Below, in pieces: positions 34,440 to 44,184 of a stretch of 64,000 nucleotides of DNA. Within the stretch, counting starts at the first letter, position 1; each line of letters opens with the position of its first letter. The notes under the pieces are model-generated. The model was not told the origin of the DNA. It was given only the letters and a program-made list of their open reading frames with translations, and did no database searches. The stretch comes from UBA10438 sp041170435 (lineage in GTDB: Bacteria; Bacteroidota; Ignavibacteria; Kapaibacteriales; Kapaibacteriaceae): the NCBI GenBank assembly GCA_041170435.1, contig JBEAYU010000045.1:23123-87122 (forward strand), read 5' to 3'. The translations under genes and the position numbers were made by a program.

Positions 34440-35117
34440 TTAACGTGCATCGGAACGGAGTCGATCTTTGAACTGCTTTTTGAACTTCTCAACCTTTGGT
34501 CTGACAACGAAGGCGCAATATGGCTGAGCGCCATTCTGCTCGTAGTAGTTCTGATGATACTCCTCGGCCTTGTAGAACGTCGTCGCCGGCGTGATCTCCG
34601 TCACGATCGGGTCGCTCCATGTGCCCGACGCAGTGAGCTGCTGAACATACTCTCTGCTGATTGCTGCTTGCTCGTCGCTGTGCGTATAAATGGCGCTTCT
34701 GTACTGTGTACCGACATCGTTACCCTGTCGATTAAGCGTCGTAGGGTCATGAGAGGCAAAGAAGATCTGCAGAATGTCTGCGAACGAAATCACCGCTGGA
34801 TTAAACGTCACCCTGCATACCTCCGCATGGCCCGTGGTGCCCTCACAGACCTGCTTGTAGGTGGGGTTGGGAACGGATCCTCCGGTGTAGCCACTCTCGA
34901 CGGCAATGACGCCTTCGACCAGTTCGAAGACGGCTTCGACACACCAGAAACAGCCGCCGCCAAGGGTGGCGACCTCACGATGTTGCGATGAATCCATATG
35001 AGCTGAGGATGATGAGTGAAAGGAAGGAGGCTGTTGACGCGCCTCGACGCATCCTGCCGCGGCAAGGACGGCGCAGAGGATCATGAAAATCTGTGTTCGA
35101 AGAGTCTGATGGCTCAT
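34440..35117 (-). CDS. msrA: Peptide methionine sulfoxide reductase MsrA, probable lipoprotein
   Basis: 225 residues. The catalytic GGGCFWC is at about residues 54-60; the family core ends KFKKQFKD. The N-terminus has a hydrophobic segment ending LAAAGC, a lipobox, so the enzyme is probably anchored in the periplasm and repairs oxidised envelope proteins; most MsrA are cytoplasmic. It directly precedes copA with no gap, and a short membrane-peptide frame overlaps its start by four bases. Confidence 0.93.
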   Translation of the reverse strand: MSHQTLRTQIFMILCAVLAAAGCVEARQQPPSFHSSSSAHMDSSQHREVATLGGGCFWCVEAVFELVEGVIAVESGYTGGSVPNPTYKQVCEGTTGHAEVCRVTFNPAVISFADILQIFFASHDPTTLNRQGNDVGTQYRSAIYTHSDEQAAISREYVQQLTASGTWSDPIVTEITPATTFYKAEEYHQNYYEQNGAQPYCAFVVRPKVEKFKKQFKDRLRSDAR

Positions 35118-35224
35118 GTAGCTGATCGTGCGATGCTGAATCCAAGAAATGCCATGAGTATCCCACCCAGGAATGTGAAAGCGGAATAGGTTGCGAGTGA
35201 CAGCACCGCATGACGTTCCAACAT
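35114..35224 (-). CDS. Possible 36-residue single-pass membrane protein
   Basis: A short frame from the ATG at 35224, with one hydrophobic helix (FTFLGGILMAFLGFSIA), whose stop overlaps the msrA start by four bases. The coupling is typical of real operon genes here, but there is no homology to support it. The same frame is open to 35350; the longer form would run through the divergent promoter region. Confidence 0.4.
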   Translation of the reverse strand: MLERHAVLSLATYSAFTFLGGILMAFLGFSIARSAT

Positions 35225-35290
35225 GGCTGTTGTTTCACAGCGAACGCCGAATTCGTTGTGAAACCGCCGCAAACTACGCCGCCAGGCAAA

Positions 35291-35298
35291 TATCTTTG
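35291..35298 (+). promoter_or_regulatory. TAnnTTTG promoter element of the M1 peptidase gene
   Basis: TATCTTTG is a perfect match and ends five bases before the ATG at 35304. Confidence 0.6.
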
Positions 35299-35303
35299 CC
35301 GTC

Positions 35304-37760
35304 ATGAAAACATCCGTCACTCTGGTTGCGATCTTCGTTTGCGCCGCCATGCTGCGTGCACAGGCCCCTTTTATTCATACCAACACCATGGTCGATGCAC
35401 CGGGATCCGAGCCACGTGAGCATCCACTGGATGTGGAGCGCATGACGCTCCGCGTGCGCTTCGATCCGCCAAAGGGGATCGTCTACGGAGCCGTCACACA
35501 TGTGTTCAGGGTCCTTCAGCCCGTGGTTGACTCCGTTGAGTTTGATGCGATCCGAATCCGTGTGTCATCTGCAAAGCTCGGATCACGAACGATCAGGTAT
35601 CGATCCACCGATACGTCAGTTATCGCCTACTTCTCGCCAGCGTTGACCTGGGACGTGTATGACTCGCTGACCTTCGTGTACGAAGCGATCCCACGGAAAG
35701 GTATCTACTTCATCGGGTGGAACGACCCGTCCAATCGGATGCGAAAGCAGATTTGGACGCAGGGACAGGGCATCGATAATCGTCACTGGATCCCGATGTA
35801 TGACGAGATGAACGACAAGATGATCACCGAGACGATCACCACCTTTGACGGTGAATACGAGGTGCTCTCGAATGGTACCAGGCTTGGGGTGGCAAAAAAT
35901 GTCGATGGTAGCAAGACCTGGCACTACACCATGACGCGGCCGCATGCTTCCTATCTGTTGATGCTTGCCATCGGGAAATACACCATCACTGAGAAACGAT
36001 CTGCAAGCGGCGTTCCGATCAGACTGTACTCCTATCCCGAGCATCCTGAACGCATCGATCCAACGTACATGTACAGCGTTGAGTCGATGGACTTTCTCGA
36101 GAAAGAGATCGGCGTCCCGTATCCATGGGAATCGTACAGTCAGGTGCCAGTGGCCGACTACATCTTTGGTGCGATGGAGAATACCACGGCAACGATCTTC
36201 GGTGACTTTTCACAAACGGATCGACGCAGCTGGCTCGATCGCTCGTACGTCAACACAAACGTCCATGAACTTACTCACCAGTGGTTTGGAGACCTGGTCA
36301 CGGCACGCAGCAATAAGTCGGTATGGCTTCAAGAGAGCTTTGCCACCTTCTACCCCCATCTGTTCATTCGAAACACCCCGGCGCTCGGAGGTGAAGATGG
36401 CTATCAGTGGAGCAGACGTGGGATGCACCGCAGCGCTCTAAGTGCAGCGGAGTCAGACCGCCTGCCGATCGTGCACCCATCGCCGGGTTCGGCGCGGATC
36501 TACCCCAAGGGCGCTAGCGTGCTGGACATGATGGCCTACGTTTTCGGCGATTCGGCCCTGCGTAGGGTGATTCGCCACTACACGCTGCGGCACATGTATC
36601 AGAACGTGGAGACCAATGATCTCTACCAGTCTTTCCAGGACACGCTTGGTGTGGCCCCGGAGAGGTTCTTCGATCAGTGGCTCTACAAAGGTGGCGAGCC
36701 CCATTACCGTGTGAGTCATTCCCCCGGAAGTACGCTGATCGATGGATCATTGACGCCGTGTACGATCGTCACCATTGATCAGATCCATCAGACGGACGCG
36801 CTGACAGGTCTCTTCCAAATGCCGATCACTCTGGAAGTGTACTATGCCGATGGGACCAGTCGACGTGTCAGAACAGATGTTTCGAAGCAGAGCACAACGG
36901 TCGCGGTTCCCAACGCAGGCAATCAACAAGTTCTATTCGTTCTGTTCGACCCTGGCTCGTATATCCTGAAGAAGGTCACGTTCAATAAATCATGGGACGA
37001 ACGCCGCGAGCAGCTGGCACGGGCCAAGAACATGATCGATAGATACGACGCTCTTGAGTCGATGCGCGGTGACATCGATCGCAATGACGAACGAGTACGG
37101 ATTCTTTCGGATGTCATGTCCAAGGAGACGTTCCATGCCATGCGGTCCGAAGCCGTCATGCAAGCAGTGGAAATGGCATCCAACGGCACAAAGACAGCAT
37201 GGAAGATCGTCGAAAAGGGGCTTGCGGACCCACACGTCGAGGTGCGGAAGTCTGCCATCAACTCGATGACCGAGGTTCCAAGGGAATTGCGGGATGACGT
37301 CGAAGCCCTGCTGGCCGATTCATCGTATGCGGTCATTCAGACTGCCTTGGCCAAGTTGGCGCGGTCATTCCCCGCCGATGTCAGGCGGATCGTCTCGAAG
37401 GTCGCAGATGTCCGCGGAGCTCATGAGCGTGTTCGTATCGCCCGGCTTGAACTCGAAGCCGAAGGGGGCTCGTCATCTGCCCTTGATGAACTTGCCGATC
37501 TTTCCGGTCCTGGATGGGAGTTCATCACCCGGCAAAACGCGATGGCCGCAATTCGGCGCCTCGGAATGGTCACTCCGGCGGCGGCTGCCAACATGATCTC
37601 CGCCGTGCTTGGAACGAACAACCGACTGAGCGCAACGGCCAGTGGCATCGTCACCGCCCTTTGCGAGCAGCCACGCCTGAAGGCCATTTTCCGTCAAGCC
37701 GTTGATCTGCAACAACTTGGACCACATCAGAAGAGTCTTCTAGCGCCTATTCTGCGCTAA
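35304..37760 (+). CDS. M1 family zinc aminopeptidase with C-terminal HEAT-like region
   Basis: 818 residues. A short signal peptide (VTLVAIFVCAAMLRAQA) indicates export. The exopeptidase motif GAMENTTATIF and zinc motif HELTHQWFGDL with the third ligand in WLQESFATF (HExxH-x18-E) are intact. After about residue 590 the chain is helical and repeats a pattern like HEAT motifs (ADPHVEVRKSAINSM). It removes N-terminal residues from peptides in the periplasm or outside. No sorting domain is seen at the C-terminus. It stands alone between divergent and downstream genes. Confidence 0.93.
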   Translation: MKTSVTLVAIFVCAAMLRAQAPFIHTNTMVDAPGSEPREHPLDVERMTLRVRFDPPKGIVYGAVTHVFRVLQPVVDSVEFDAIRIRVSSAKLGSRTIRYRSTDTSVIAYFSPALTWDVYDSLTFVYEAIPRKGIYFIGWNDPSNRMRKQIWTQGQGIDNRHWIPMYDEMNDKMITETITTFDGEYEVLSNGTRLGVAKNVDGSKTWHYTMTRPHASYLLMLAIGKYTITEKRSASGVPIRLYSYPEHPERIDPTYMYSVESMDFLEKEIGVPYPWESYSQVPVADYIFGAMENTTATIFGDFSQTDRRSWLDRSYVNTNVHELTHQWFGDLVTARSNKSVWLQESFATFYPHLFIRNTPALGGEDGYQWSRRGMHRSALSAAESDRLPIVHPSPGSARIYPKGASVLDMMAYVFGDSALRRVIRHYTLRHMYQNVETNDLYQSFQDTLGVAPERFFDQWLYKGGEPHYRVSHSPGSTLIDGSLTPCTIVTIDQIHQTDALTGLFQMPITLEVYYADGTSRRVRTDVSKQSTTVAVPNAGNQQVLFVLFDPGSYILKKVTFNKSWDERREQLARAKNMIDRYDALESMRGDIDRNDERVRILSDVMSKETFHAMRSEAVMQAVEMASNGTKTAWKIVEKGLADPHVEVRKSAINSMTEVPRELRDDVEALLADSSYAVIQTALAKLARSFPADVRRIVSKVADVRGAHERVRIARLELEAEGGSSSALDELADLSGPGWEFITRQNAMAAIRRLGMVTPAAAANMISAVLGTNNRLSATASGIVTALCEQPRLKAIFRQAVDLQQLGPHQKSLLAPILR

Positions 37761-37828
37761 ATTGAGAAAATTGGTTCGGTTCTTGCTTCGTACAACAGTC
37801 AGCTTTTGATTCAGCCACTGAAATGTGG

Positions 37829-37859
37829 TTGTTTCGGATGTCGACGTTGTCTATTTTCG
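37829..37859 (+). promoter_or_regulatory. Candidate promoter of the Ig-domain protein gene
   Basis: TATTTTCG at 37852-37859 with TTG at 37829-37831, twenty bases apart, resembles the TTTG-N19-TAnnTTTG layout. It would give a leader of roughly 90 bases and, unlike the leaderless genes, the coding start has a strong ribosome binding site. Confidence 0.4.
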
Positions 37860-37955
37860 GCGGTCGTATGCCCGACGTAGGTCGAGGTGTGCGGCGTTCC
37901 TGTAACCACGATGAAGAACATGATTCGAAATACTCATTCAACTCCAGGAGGAGCT

Positions 37956-39719
37956 ATGCTTCGTGCCAAAACCACGTTTGTCGCCTTGCTTGCGGCAATG
38001 ATCTTCGGAGGTGTATCGATGATCGCACAACCGGCGGTCTCGATCGTTTCCAACCCCGCAAGCGCCTACGTTTGCTTTGGTGACTCGTACAATCTTGTCT
38101 GCATTGCCAACACACCGGCGACAGCTCGCACCACGTATCAGTGGTTCCGCGACGGCGTCATCCTGAATGGACGCACCGGCAACTTCATGACGTTGAATGT
38201 TTCTGACTACTCCAGCGGTGGTGTGTATTCATGTTCGGTCACGGCAGACGATACCACCGGAAACTCTGGTTCAACAACAGTGTCCTCGGAGGGTGCGACG
38301 GTTATCGTTGTCCGTCCAACACAGATCACAAGTCATCCGGCTTCCGCTTCGGCAGCCAAGGGCGGAACGGTGATGATGTCGGTCGGAGTAGAAGCTGTGG
38401 GCGGTCCTCAGGACTTTGTTCCAGGTTATCAGTGGATGAAGCGCACGTGGAATGCCACAACGCTCACATATGACGATACCCCGATCAATGATAATGGCCG
38501 CATCTATGGCTCACAGTCGTCGATTCTGACGGTGACAGACGTCCGTGAGTCGGACACGACAGGTCTCTATGTCTGCGAAGTAACAGGCTTCTGCAAGGGG
38601 GCTATCAAGTCGCGTGTTGCTCGCGTCTTCATGCCGGCCGTTACCGTGTCGAACATGACACCAAATCTTTGCCAAGGTGGTTCGCTTTCTCTTTCGTGCG
38701 ACAACAATGTGACGTCGCTTCCAGAGGGATCAGCCAGCTGCCAGTGGTACAAGGGTAGCGCCAAGCTCACTAACGGCAACGGTGTTGCCGGCGCAAATGC
38801 CAATGTTCTTTCGATTGCGAACGTAACACCTGCAGCTGCCGGTGAGTATTCATGCGTTGTCACGTACGGTTCGACGAACCTGCGTGTTTCTTCGAACCCT
38901 GTGACCGTCAACGTTGGTACGGCACCAACGATCGTTCGTAGCCCAGAGACAACAACGGCATGCGAAGGTCAGGTAATGACAATGTCGGCTGTTGCTACCG
39001 GCGAAGGCCTGAAGTTCCAGTGGATGAAGGGATCAGAGGTTCTTGCTGGTGAGACCGGTGCCACACTTTCAAAGGTCGTTACGACGGACGACGCAGGATT
39101 CTACAGCGTCGTAGTCAGCAACATGTGCGGTGACAAGACGTCGCGCATTGCCGAGTTGAACGTTGAGCCACTTCCGGTCATCGAGTCGCAGCCAAATGAC
39201 GTAGCGTTCACTGAAGGCGCCCCGATCAGCTTCACAGTGATGGCCAAGGGCCGCAACATCTATCAGTACCAGTGGTACCTCAATGGTGTTGCCATTGATG
39301 GTGCGACCAAGCAGACATATACAGTCGCCAGCGCAAAGCGCAGCGATGAAGGCCAGTACTATTGCGAGCTGACCAATCTGTGTGGAGCGGTAAAGTCACG
39401 TGTGGCGACAGCATCAGCCGTCATGGGCGTATCAGATGACGTCGTGTCGGGCGGATATGTCATGAGCATCGCACGTCCGAATCCAACGACAGATGTTGCT
39501 ACGATCACGTACACTCTTCCTGTCAGCGAAATGGTCCGCGTTGTCATCTCCGACCTCACCGGACGTGAGCTGGGCACGATCAGCAACGAGATGGTCGCAG
39601 CCGGCACGAACACCGTGTCGTTCAGCGCTGCTGAGCGCAACCTGACACCTGGTGTGTACAGCGTCACGCTGTCAGCCGGTACGTTCACGGCAACACAGCA
39701 AGTGGTCGTGGTCAAGTAA
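37956..39719 (+). CDS. Secreted Ig-like repeat protein with T9SS sorting domain
   Basis: 587 residues from the ATG at 37956, chosen because AGGAGG lies at 37946-37951; frames starting at 37887 or 37911 lack this site. A signal peptide ends near MIAQPA. About five Ig-like domains follow, each with the YQW or FQW tryptophan strand and a GxYxC or GxYSV end. The last ~85 residues (RPNPTTDVATITY onward, with DLTGRELG and LTPGVYSV) are a type A T9SS sorting domain, so the protein is exported to the cell surface. Likely adhesin or envelope component. A strong terminator follows. Confidence 0.9.
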   Translation: MLRAKTTFVALLAAMIFGGVSMIAQPAVSIVSNPASAYVCFGDSYNLVCIANTPATARTTYQWFRDGVILNGRTGNFMTLNVSDYSSGGVYSCSVTADDTTGNSGSTTVSSEGATVIVVRPTQITSHPASASAAKGGTVMMSVGVEAVGGPQDFVPGYQWMKRTWNATTLTYDDTPINDNGRIYGSQSSILTVTDVRESDTTGLYVCEVTGFCKGAIKSRVARVFMPAVTVSNMTPNLCQGGSLSLSCDNNVTSLPEGSASCQWYKGSAKLTNGNGVAGANANVLSIANVTPAAAGEYSCVVTYGSTNLRVSSNPVTVNVGTAPTIVRSPETTTACEGQVMTMSAVATGEGLKFQWMKGSEVLAGETGATLSKVVTTDDAGFYSVVVSNMCGDKTSRIAELNVEPLPVIESQPNDVAFTEGAPISFTVMAKGRNIYQYQWYLNGVAIDGATKQTYTVASAKRSDEGQYYCELTNLCGAVKSRVATASAVMGVSDDVVSGGYVMSIARPNPTTDVATITYTLPVSEMVRVVISDLTGRELGTISNEMVAAGTNTVSFSAAERNLTPGVYSVTLSAGTFTATQQVVVVK

Positions 39720-39748
39720 AAACGTCGAATCAACACCTATCACACAAG

Positions 39749-39788
39749 AACGGCGGCAGGGATTTTTCCCTGCCGCCGTTTCTTGTTT
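39749..39788. terminator. Strong intrinsic terminator, usable from both sides
   Basis: A perfect 14-bp stem (39749-39762 with 39767-39780) and TTTT loop, core CGGCGGCAGGGA, is followed by TCTTGTTT. It lies between the convergent Ig-protein and lolA genes; the minus side is preceded by AA-rich bases. Confidence 0.92.
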
Positions 39789-39806
39789 ACACGATGAGTT
39801 TGCGCC

Positions 39807-40406
39807 TTACCGCAGATCGATCACTTCCCATCCTTTGGGTATGCTGAATTGGAACAATGACGCGGAGGTCGATGCGTTGGACCTGAATTTCGTGATGGTA
39901 TATGAGATACGTGACGGCCCGGAAGTGATGCTGACCTTCGTGACATTCAGCGATGCATCGAGTGTAACGTCGACCGATGAAACGTTGGCTATCACGGCGT
40001 TGGGCGCTGGTGCTTCGAGCCTGAGAATGGTCGATGCAGCCGTGCTCTGAACCACCTGTGAGCGGTACACAGACATGATCTCAAAGAAGACTCGCTCAAG
40101 CGACACGTCTGTGGAAAGGGGCTTGTACTGGTTGATCACAACGCTGTGGGTGATCGCGTCTGCATTCCAGACCGTCGTACCGTTGCAAACGATCGTCCGG
40201 TCTCCAGCCACAATCCGGTATCGCCCTCCGCGGCGAGCGGTGATGGTGCCTTTGAGCCCATCGGAATTCGCAAAGTTCATCTTGATCGATGACAGGGAAC
40301 GGTACTTGGCATGAAAGGCCTCAAGAGCGTCCCTGTTCGATCGTGCTGGAATGGCCAGCGCACAAAGAATGAGGCCGGTCGATATGAGTCGTGGGCGAGA
40401 GATCAT
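39807..40406 (-). CDS. lolA: Outer-membrane lipoprotein carrier LolA
   Basis: 199 residues with signal peptide (LISTGLILCALAIPARS). The LolA pattern, FHAKYRSLSSIKMNFAN then GRYRIVAGDRTIVCNGTTVWNAD, and the late SRISYTITKFRSNAS segment support the call. It carries lipoproteins across the periplasm. It lies nine bases after the DUF3108 gene, both for envelope proteins. Confidence 0.85.
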   Translation of the reverse strand: MISRPRLISTGLILCALAIPARSNRDALEAFHAKYRSLSSIKMNFANSDGLKGTITARRGGRYRIVAGDRTIVCNGTTVWNADAITHSVVINQYKPLSTDVSLERVFFEIMSVYRSQVVQSTAASTILRLEAPAPNAVIANVSSVDVTLDASLNVTKVSITSGPSRISYTITKFRSNASTSASLFQFSIPKGWEVIDLR

Positions 40407-40415
40407 GAGAGCCTG

Positions 40416-41216
40416 TTAGCGAGGTGAAGAAATGCGCGCACCGATCGGACCACGTAGTCCCGAGTAACCGGTAAGTTCCGCGTCGATCGAACCAATGGGG
40501 ATCTTCGTGCTCACCTTGATGGGAATTCGGCGATCATCGTCGCTGAGCCATAGCAAGAGTTTCCCTTCGAACTTGAAGAGACTTCCGGACTTTATCACCG
40601 GCTCGACGACAACACAGCGGAACGTGCCTGCCTCCACTTCGATGGTCTGTCGGCCAAGGATCTTTATGGCCAGATCATGCGTCTCGCGATCGAAGAAATT
40701 CTGCAGGTAGATGACCTCCCCGCGTTTGTATTTCGACAGATCAAGAGCACGAATGTAATAGAATGCCGAGACGATGTCGTGCACAAACACCGGTATAGGG
40801 AATGTTCCCTCGGTTGTAGAGGCGAGTTTCGTCACATGATCGAACGTTGCCGAGAAATCCTTTTGGAAGCCCCCTTCACGAATACTCTGTTCGAATTTCC
40901 ACGGAAAGATCCCATCTACGTCAACCAATGTGCGGTATCGATCACGGACACGGTAGAGAAAGTCGAGGGACTTGAGGGAAGCGACCTCGAAGCGAATGTC
41001 GTAGCAGGGCCGTCCGGCGACCATGACAGGCTGCTTGCCAATGACGAAGTAAGCGGTACCAGCTTTGATGAACTTGTAACCCACGCTGTACTCGAGACGC
41101 TCGCCAAGGCCGAATGCTTCGTTGGCGATGTGCCGTAGCGGTGGCCGGTCATCATCGGCACGCAACAGGAGGACGGTTGTTGCGAAGAGCAAAGCGATGT
41201 GAAGGGGGCGAAACAT
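40416..41216 (-). CDS. DUF3108 domain exported protein
   Basis: 266 residues from the ATG at 41216; the frame upstream runs through the tRNA and is rejected. Signal peptide (RPLHIALLFATTVLLLRA), then GERLEYSVGYKFIKAGTA, the start of the DUF3108 fold, and IKILGRQTIEVEAGTFRCVVVEP typical of that family. Function is unknown; relatives are envelope-associated. It begins about 100 bases after the tRNA on the same strand. Confidence 0.88.
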   Translation of the reverse strand: MFRPLHIALLFATTVLLLRADDDRPPLRHIANEAFGLGERLEYSVGYKFIKAGTAYFVIGKQPVMVAGRPCYDIRFEVASLKSLDFLYRVRDRYRTLVDVDGIFPWKFEQSIREGGFQKDFSATFDHVTKLASTTEGTFPIPVFVHDIVSAFYYIRALDLSKYKRGEVIYLQNFFDRETHDLAIKILGRQTIEVEAGTFRCVVVEPVIKSGSLFKFEGKLLLWLSDDDRRIPIKVSTKIPIGSIDAELTGYSGLRGPIGARISSPR

Positions 41217-41317
41217 ACCCCTGCCGAGACGTCCGGCAGAAAACCATCGTGTGAGAGATTGCCTGAATCGACGCGTCCGAACGTCGATACGATGCCGTGA
41301 GAAGGGAGAGAAGGAAG

Positions 41318-41390
<73 letters not shown>

Positions 41391-41406
41391 GACGTGGGAA
41401 GTCTGA

Positions 41407-42162
41407 TCAGTTGAAAAGTCCAACGAAGATGCCGATCTGTGCGCTCAGGCCACTGATGCCGATGGACGACGGGACATTGAGCGAGGATCCATGGAGGTTT
41501 GCCGTCCAGTCCGATGTCGACACAGGTACCGTATATGCTGTCTGGACACGAAGATTCAAGAATGGCGTCACGGCGTATTCGACCGAGAGTCGAGGCTGCA
41601 AGCACAGTGAGCTCTGCTCGAGAAACACCTGCGAGGTCATTGATGAATCGCTATCCCAGTTAAACGGTCCACTCGTTGTAGATGACGTGATGGTCGAATA
41701 ACCCCATGTGAGTCCTACACCGGGGATGATCGCGAGCTTTGCCGCCGGAACGATGGCGTAATCGAAATGTAGCGATCGCGTTGAGATCGAATAATCAAGG
41801 CTTCTCTTCATGCCCCCTCCGGTGCTGATGAGGTCCTTCACCGATCCAACCGATCCGGAGAGCCAGGAAAAGCCGAGTCGAAGATTTGGAACGACACCGA
41901 TGGCAGCAAAGAACTCGGCTCCGGCAAGAATGAATGGAGACGATAACTCGTCGAGTTCCATCCTTGTGGCTTTTGCGTTCAGTGCCGTGACGTCTGGCGT
42001 GAAGAGCGAAAATGCGGGGCCGATGCCGATCGACGAATAGGCGACGGTCTCTTCCGGCAGTGGCTCTTCGTCGAAGTTCAGTTCATTGAGTCTGTCATCC
42101 TGCGCGGTGGCGCCGACAACGCTCAACAAGGCTATAAGAATGAGTGCAAATGGCCGAAACAT
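41407..42162 (-). CDS. Outer-membrane beta-barrel protein, hypothetical
   Basis: 251 residues from the ATG at 42162, preceded by GGAG eleven bases upstream. A signal peptide (RPFALILIALLSVVGATA) precedes alternating hydrophobic strands (LRLGFSWLSGSVG, SLHFDYAIVPAAKLAIIPGVGLTWGYS, VEYAVTPFLNLRVQTAY), as in PorT/OmpA-like barrels of this phylum. The last residues (IGIFVGLFN) end with a phenylalanine strand. Specific function unknown. Confidence 0.8.
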   Translation of the reverse strand: MFRPFALILIALLSVVGATAQDDRLNELNFDEEPLPEETVAYSSIGIGPAFSLFTPDVTALNAKATRMELDELSSPFILAGAEFFAAIGVVPNLRLGFSWLSGSVGSVKDLISTGGGMKRSLDYSISTRSLHFDYAIVPAAKLAIIPGVGLTWGYSTITSSTTSGPFNWDSDSSMTSQVFLEQSSLCLQPRLSVEYAVTPFLNLRVQTAYTVPVSTSDWTANLHGSSLNVPSSIGISGLSAQIGIFVGLFN

Positions 42163-42207
42163 GTCGTGAACTCCAGAATAGGTTGACTGCGAAGATACGG
42201 GGCTCCG

Positions 42208-42215
42208 TAGTTTCG
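42208..42215 (+). promoter_or_regulatory. TAnnTTCG promoter element of the mannose-1-phosphate guanylyltransferase gene
   Basis: TAGTTTCG ends five bases before the ATG at 42221. Confidence 0.5.
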
Positions 42216-42220
42216 CCGCC

Positions 42221-43312
42221 ATGAGGATCGTTGCAGTCATCATGGCAGGTGGACTTGGCATACGACTTTGGCCACGCAGTACGGAGCGGAAGCCGAAGCA
42301 GTTCGTTCATGCTATCGGTGAAGGGACGCTGATCCAGAATACTGTTGCCCGATTGCAGCCTCTTGTGGATGCTGTGGACGTGTACGTTGTGACCACGGCT
42401 GACCTGCGGCATCACATTCACGATCAACTTCCAATGGTCGGTGCCGACAGGATCATCAGCGAACCGTTCGGACGCAACACGGGCCCGGCAATCGCACTCT
42501 CTGCAATGACGGTCCAGGAACGTCTCGGTGACGATGTCGTGATGGTCATTCTCCCGAGTGACCATGTCATTAACAACATTCGTGAGTTCCAGGTCGTTGT
42601 CGACATGGCATGCACAGCTGCCGTTGCACTCGATTGCATCATGACCATTGGAGTGATGCCTACTCGTCCCGAAACAGGTTATGGATACATCCAGGTTGGC
42701 GAGCCTATCGAGAGTGAGAACCCGGTGCTCCGTGATCACGTCAAGCGCGTCTCGAGTTTCGCCGAGAAGCCCGACATGGCAACGGCCCAGCGGTTCATCG
42801 ATGCAGGCGGCTTCGTGTGGAACTCCGGCATCGTCGTTGGCACCGCTCGAGCCATCACTCGCGCCGTCGACGAGTACATGCCGGATCACGCGCCGCTCTT
42901 TCATCAGTGGCAACGCCGCGGCCAAGGGGCTGATCATGACATCCTTCTCGAGTCCCTGTATCGGCAGATGCGCTCCGTCTCCTTCGACGTGGCAGTGCTT
43001 GAACGCGACCCAACGATTGGTGTTGTTGAGGGGGCGTTCGGTTGGAGTGACCTTGGTACGTGGGACGAGCTGTACCGCATGTCGCTGAAGGATGGGAAGA
43101 ACAACGTCATTGAGGGCAATGTCACCTCTGTGCGGACGACAAATTGTCTGATCTCTGCAGGATCGGGTCGACTCGTTGGCGCCGTGGACGTCGACAATCT
43201 CATCATCGTCGAAACTGATCAGTCCGTCTTGGTCTGTAGGCGCGGACAGGCAGAAAACGTGCGAGACCTCGTTGAGCATCTTCGACGTCGGCAAATGTCC
43301 AAGCATTTCTAG
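42221..43312 (+). CDS. manC: Mannose-1-phosphate guanylyltransferase
   Basis: 363 residues without the isomerase half seen in bifunctional ManC. Nucleotidyltransferase motifs: VIMAGGLGIRLWPRSTERKPKQF, EPFGRNTGPAIAL, VILPSDHVI, and FAEKPDMATA, VWNSGIVVG, plus GWSDLGTWDEL. It makes GDP-mannose for surface polysaccharides, complementing rfbA in the window. It is followed nine bases later by rlpA. Confidence 0.94.
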   Translation: MRIVAVIMAGGLGIRLWPRSTERKPKQFVHAIGEGTLIQNTVARLQPLVDAVDVYVVTTADLRHHIHDQLPMVGADRIISEPFGRNTGPAIALSAMTVQERLGDDVVMVILPSDHVINNIREFQVVVDMACTAAVALDCIMTIGVMPTRPETGYGYIQVGEPIESENPVLRDHVKRVSSFAEKPDMATAQRFIDAGGFVWNSGIVVGTARAITRAVDEYMPDHAPLFHQWQRRGQGADHDILLESLYRQMRSVSFDVAVLERDPTIGVVEGAFGWSDLGTWDELYRMSLKDGKNNVIEGNVTSVRTTNCLISAGSGRLVGAVDVDNLIIVETDQSVLVCRRGQAENVRDLVEHLRRRQMSKHF

Positions 43313-43321
43313 CCCCCTGTC

Positions 43322-44140
43322 GTGTCGAGGTCGATCCACCATATGGTGCTGGTTGTTGTGGTTGTGTTGGCAACCGTGTCGGTGGTCGCTCAGCAGCAGC
43401 CCCTTGCCGACTCGTCGGCTCGGGTACTCCGTGACGTCCGGCGCCAGATCGAACGTGATCGCCGCTCGTCCGATAGTCTTCGCTCGCTTTGGGAACGTCA
43501 ATGGCGATTGAGCGACAGTTTGCGTGTCGAGTCAATGCTGTTTCGAATGCGAAGCGACTCTCTGCGCCGCGCCGTGACGCAATCCGAGCGGCGCGAACTG
43601 GAGATGCTTCAGGCATTGTCTGCGCCAGATACCGCACCGGCGCGTGACACTGTGGGGAGCGTCCCGGAACAATCGACTCCGTTCAATGCTGACTCAGTGC
43701 TTGACCAAGTGGAGCGCGTTGGCGCGGCGATCCGCCGCAATCGTTCGGGAAAGGTGAGCGCCGGCCGCACGTTAAGTGATACGATCACGCAGTTGGTGAT
43801 GATCTCTGAGCCGGATACCGGGACGGCATCGTACTACGCAGAGGCCTTTCATGGCCGCCGAACCTCAAGCGGTGAGATTTTCGACATGCACGATCGCACC
43901 TGCGCTCATAGGTGGTTGCCGTTCAACACTCATCTGCTGGTGACGAACCTAGCAAATGGACGCAAGGTTGTGGTGCGAGTCACCGATCGTGGTCCGTGGA
44001 AGAAAACTCGGATCATCGATTTATCGAAGAAAGCTGCCGTCGACCTCGACATGATACGTGCCGGCACGGCACGAGTCAGCATTCAGGTGGTAAAGCAGCA
44101 GAGTGCTCCCACCGAGGCCGACGCAGACGGGGACCGGTGA
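43322..44140 (+). CDS. rlpA: RlpA-like septal ring lytic transglycosylase
   Basis: 272 residues. A hydrophobic N-terminus (VLVVVVVLATVSVVA), a long Arg/Asp/Ser-rich linker with coiled-coil character (about 40-100), then the double-psi beta-barrel: GTASYYAEAFHGRRTSSGEIFD, CAHRWLPFNTHLLVTNL, VRVTDRGPW and IDLSKKAA. It cleaves peptidoglycan stripped of stem peptides. No SPOR domain follows. The GTG at 43322 or the ATG at 43343 could be the start. Confidence 0.9.
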   Translation: MSRSIHHMVLVVVVVLATVSVVAQQQPLADSSARVLRDVRRQIERDRRSSDSLRSLWERQWRLSDSLRVESMLFRMRSDSLRRAVTQSERRELEMLQALSAPDTAPARDTVGSVPEQSTPFNADSVLDQVERVGAAIRRNRSGKVSAGRTLSDTITQLVMISEPDTGTASYYAEAFHGRRTSSGEIFDMHDRTCAHRWLPFNTHLLVTNLANGRKVVVRVTDRGPWKKTRIIDLSKKAAVDLDMIRAGTARVSIQVVKQQSAPTEADADGDR

Positions 44141-44184
44141 GGTTGCTGTTCATTTAGGGTCATCATGGATGACCAAACGATGAA

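Noticed and set aside
42095..43501. Long minus-strand open frame (468 codons)
   Set aside because: Antisense to manC, rich in His/Arg as expected from shadow frames, no family features.
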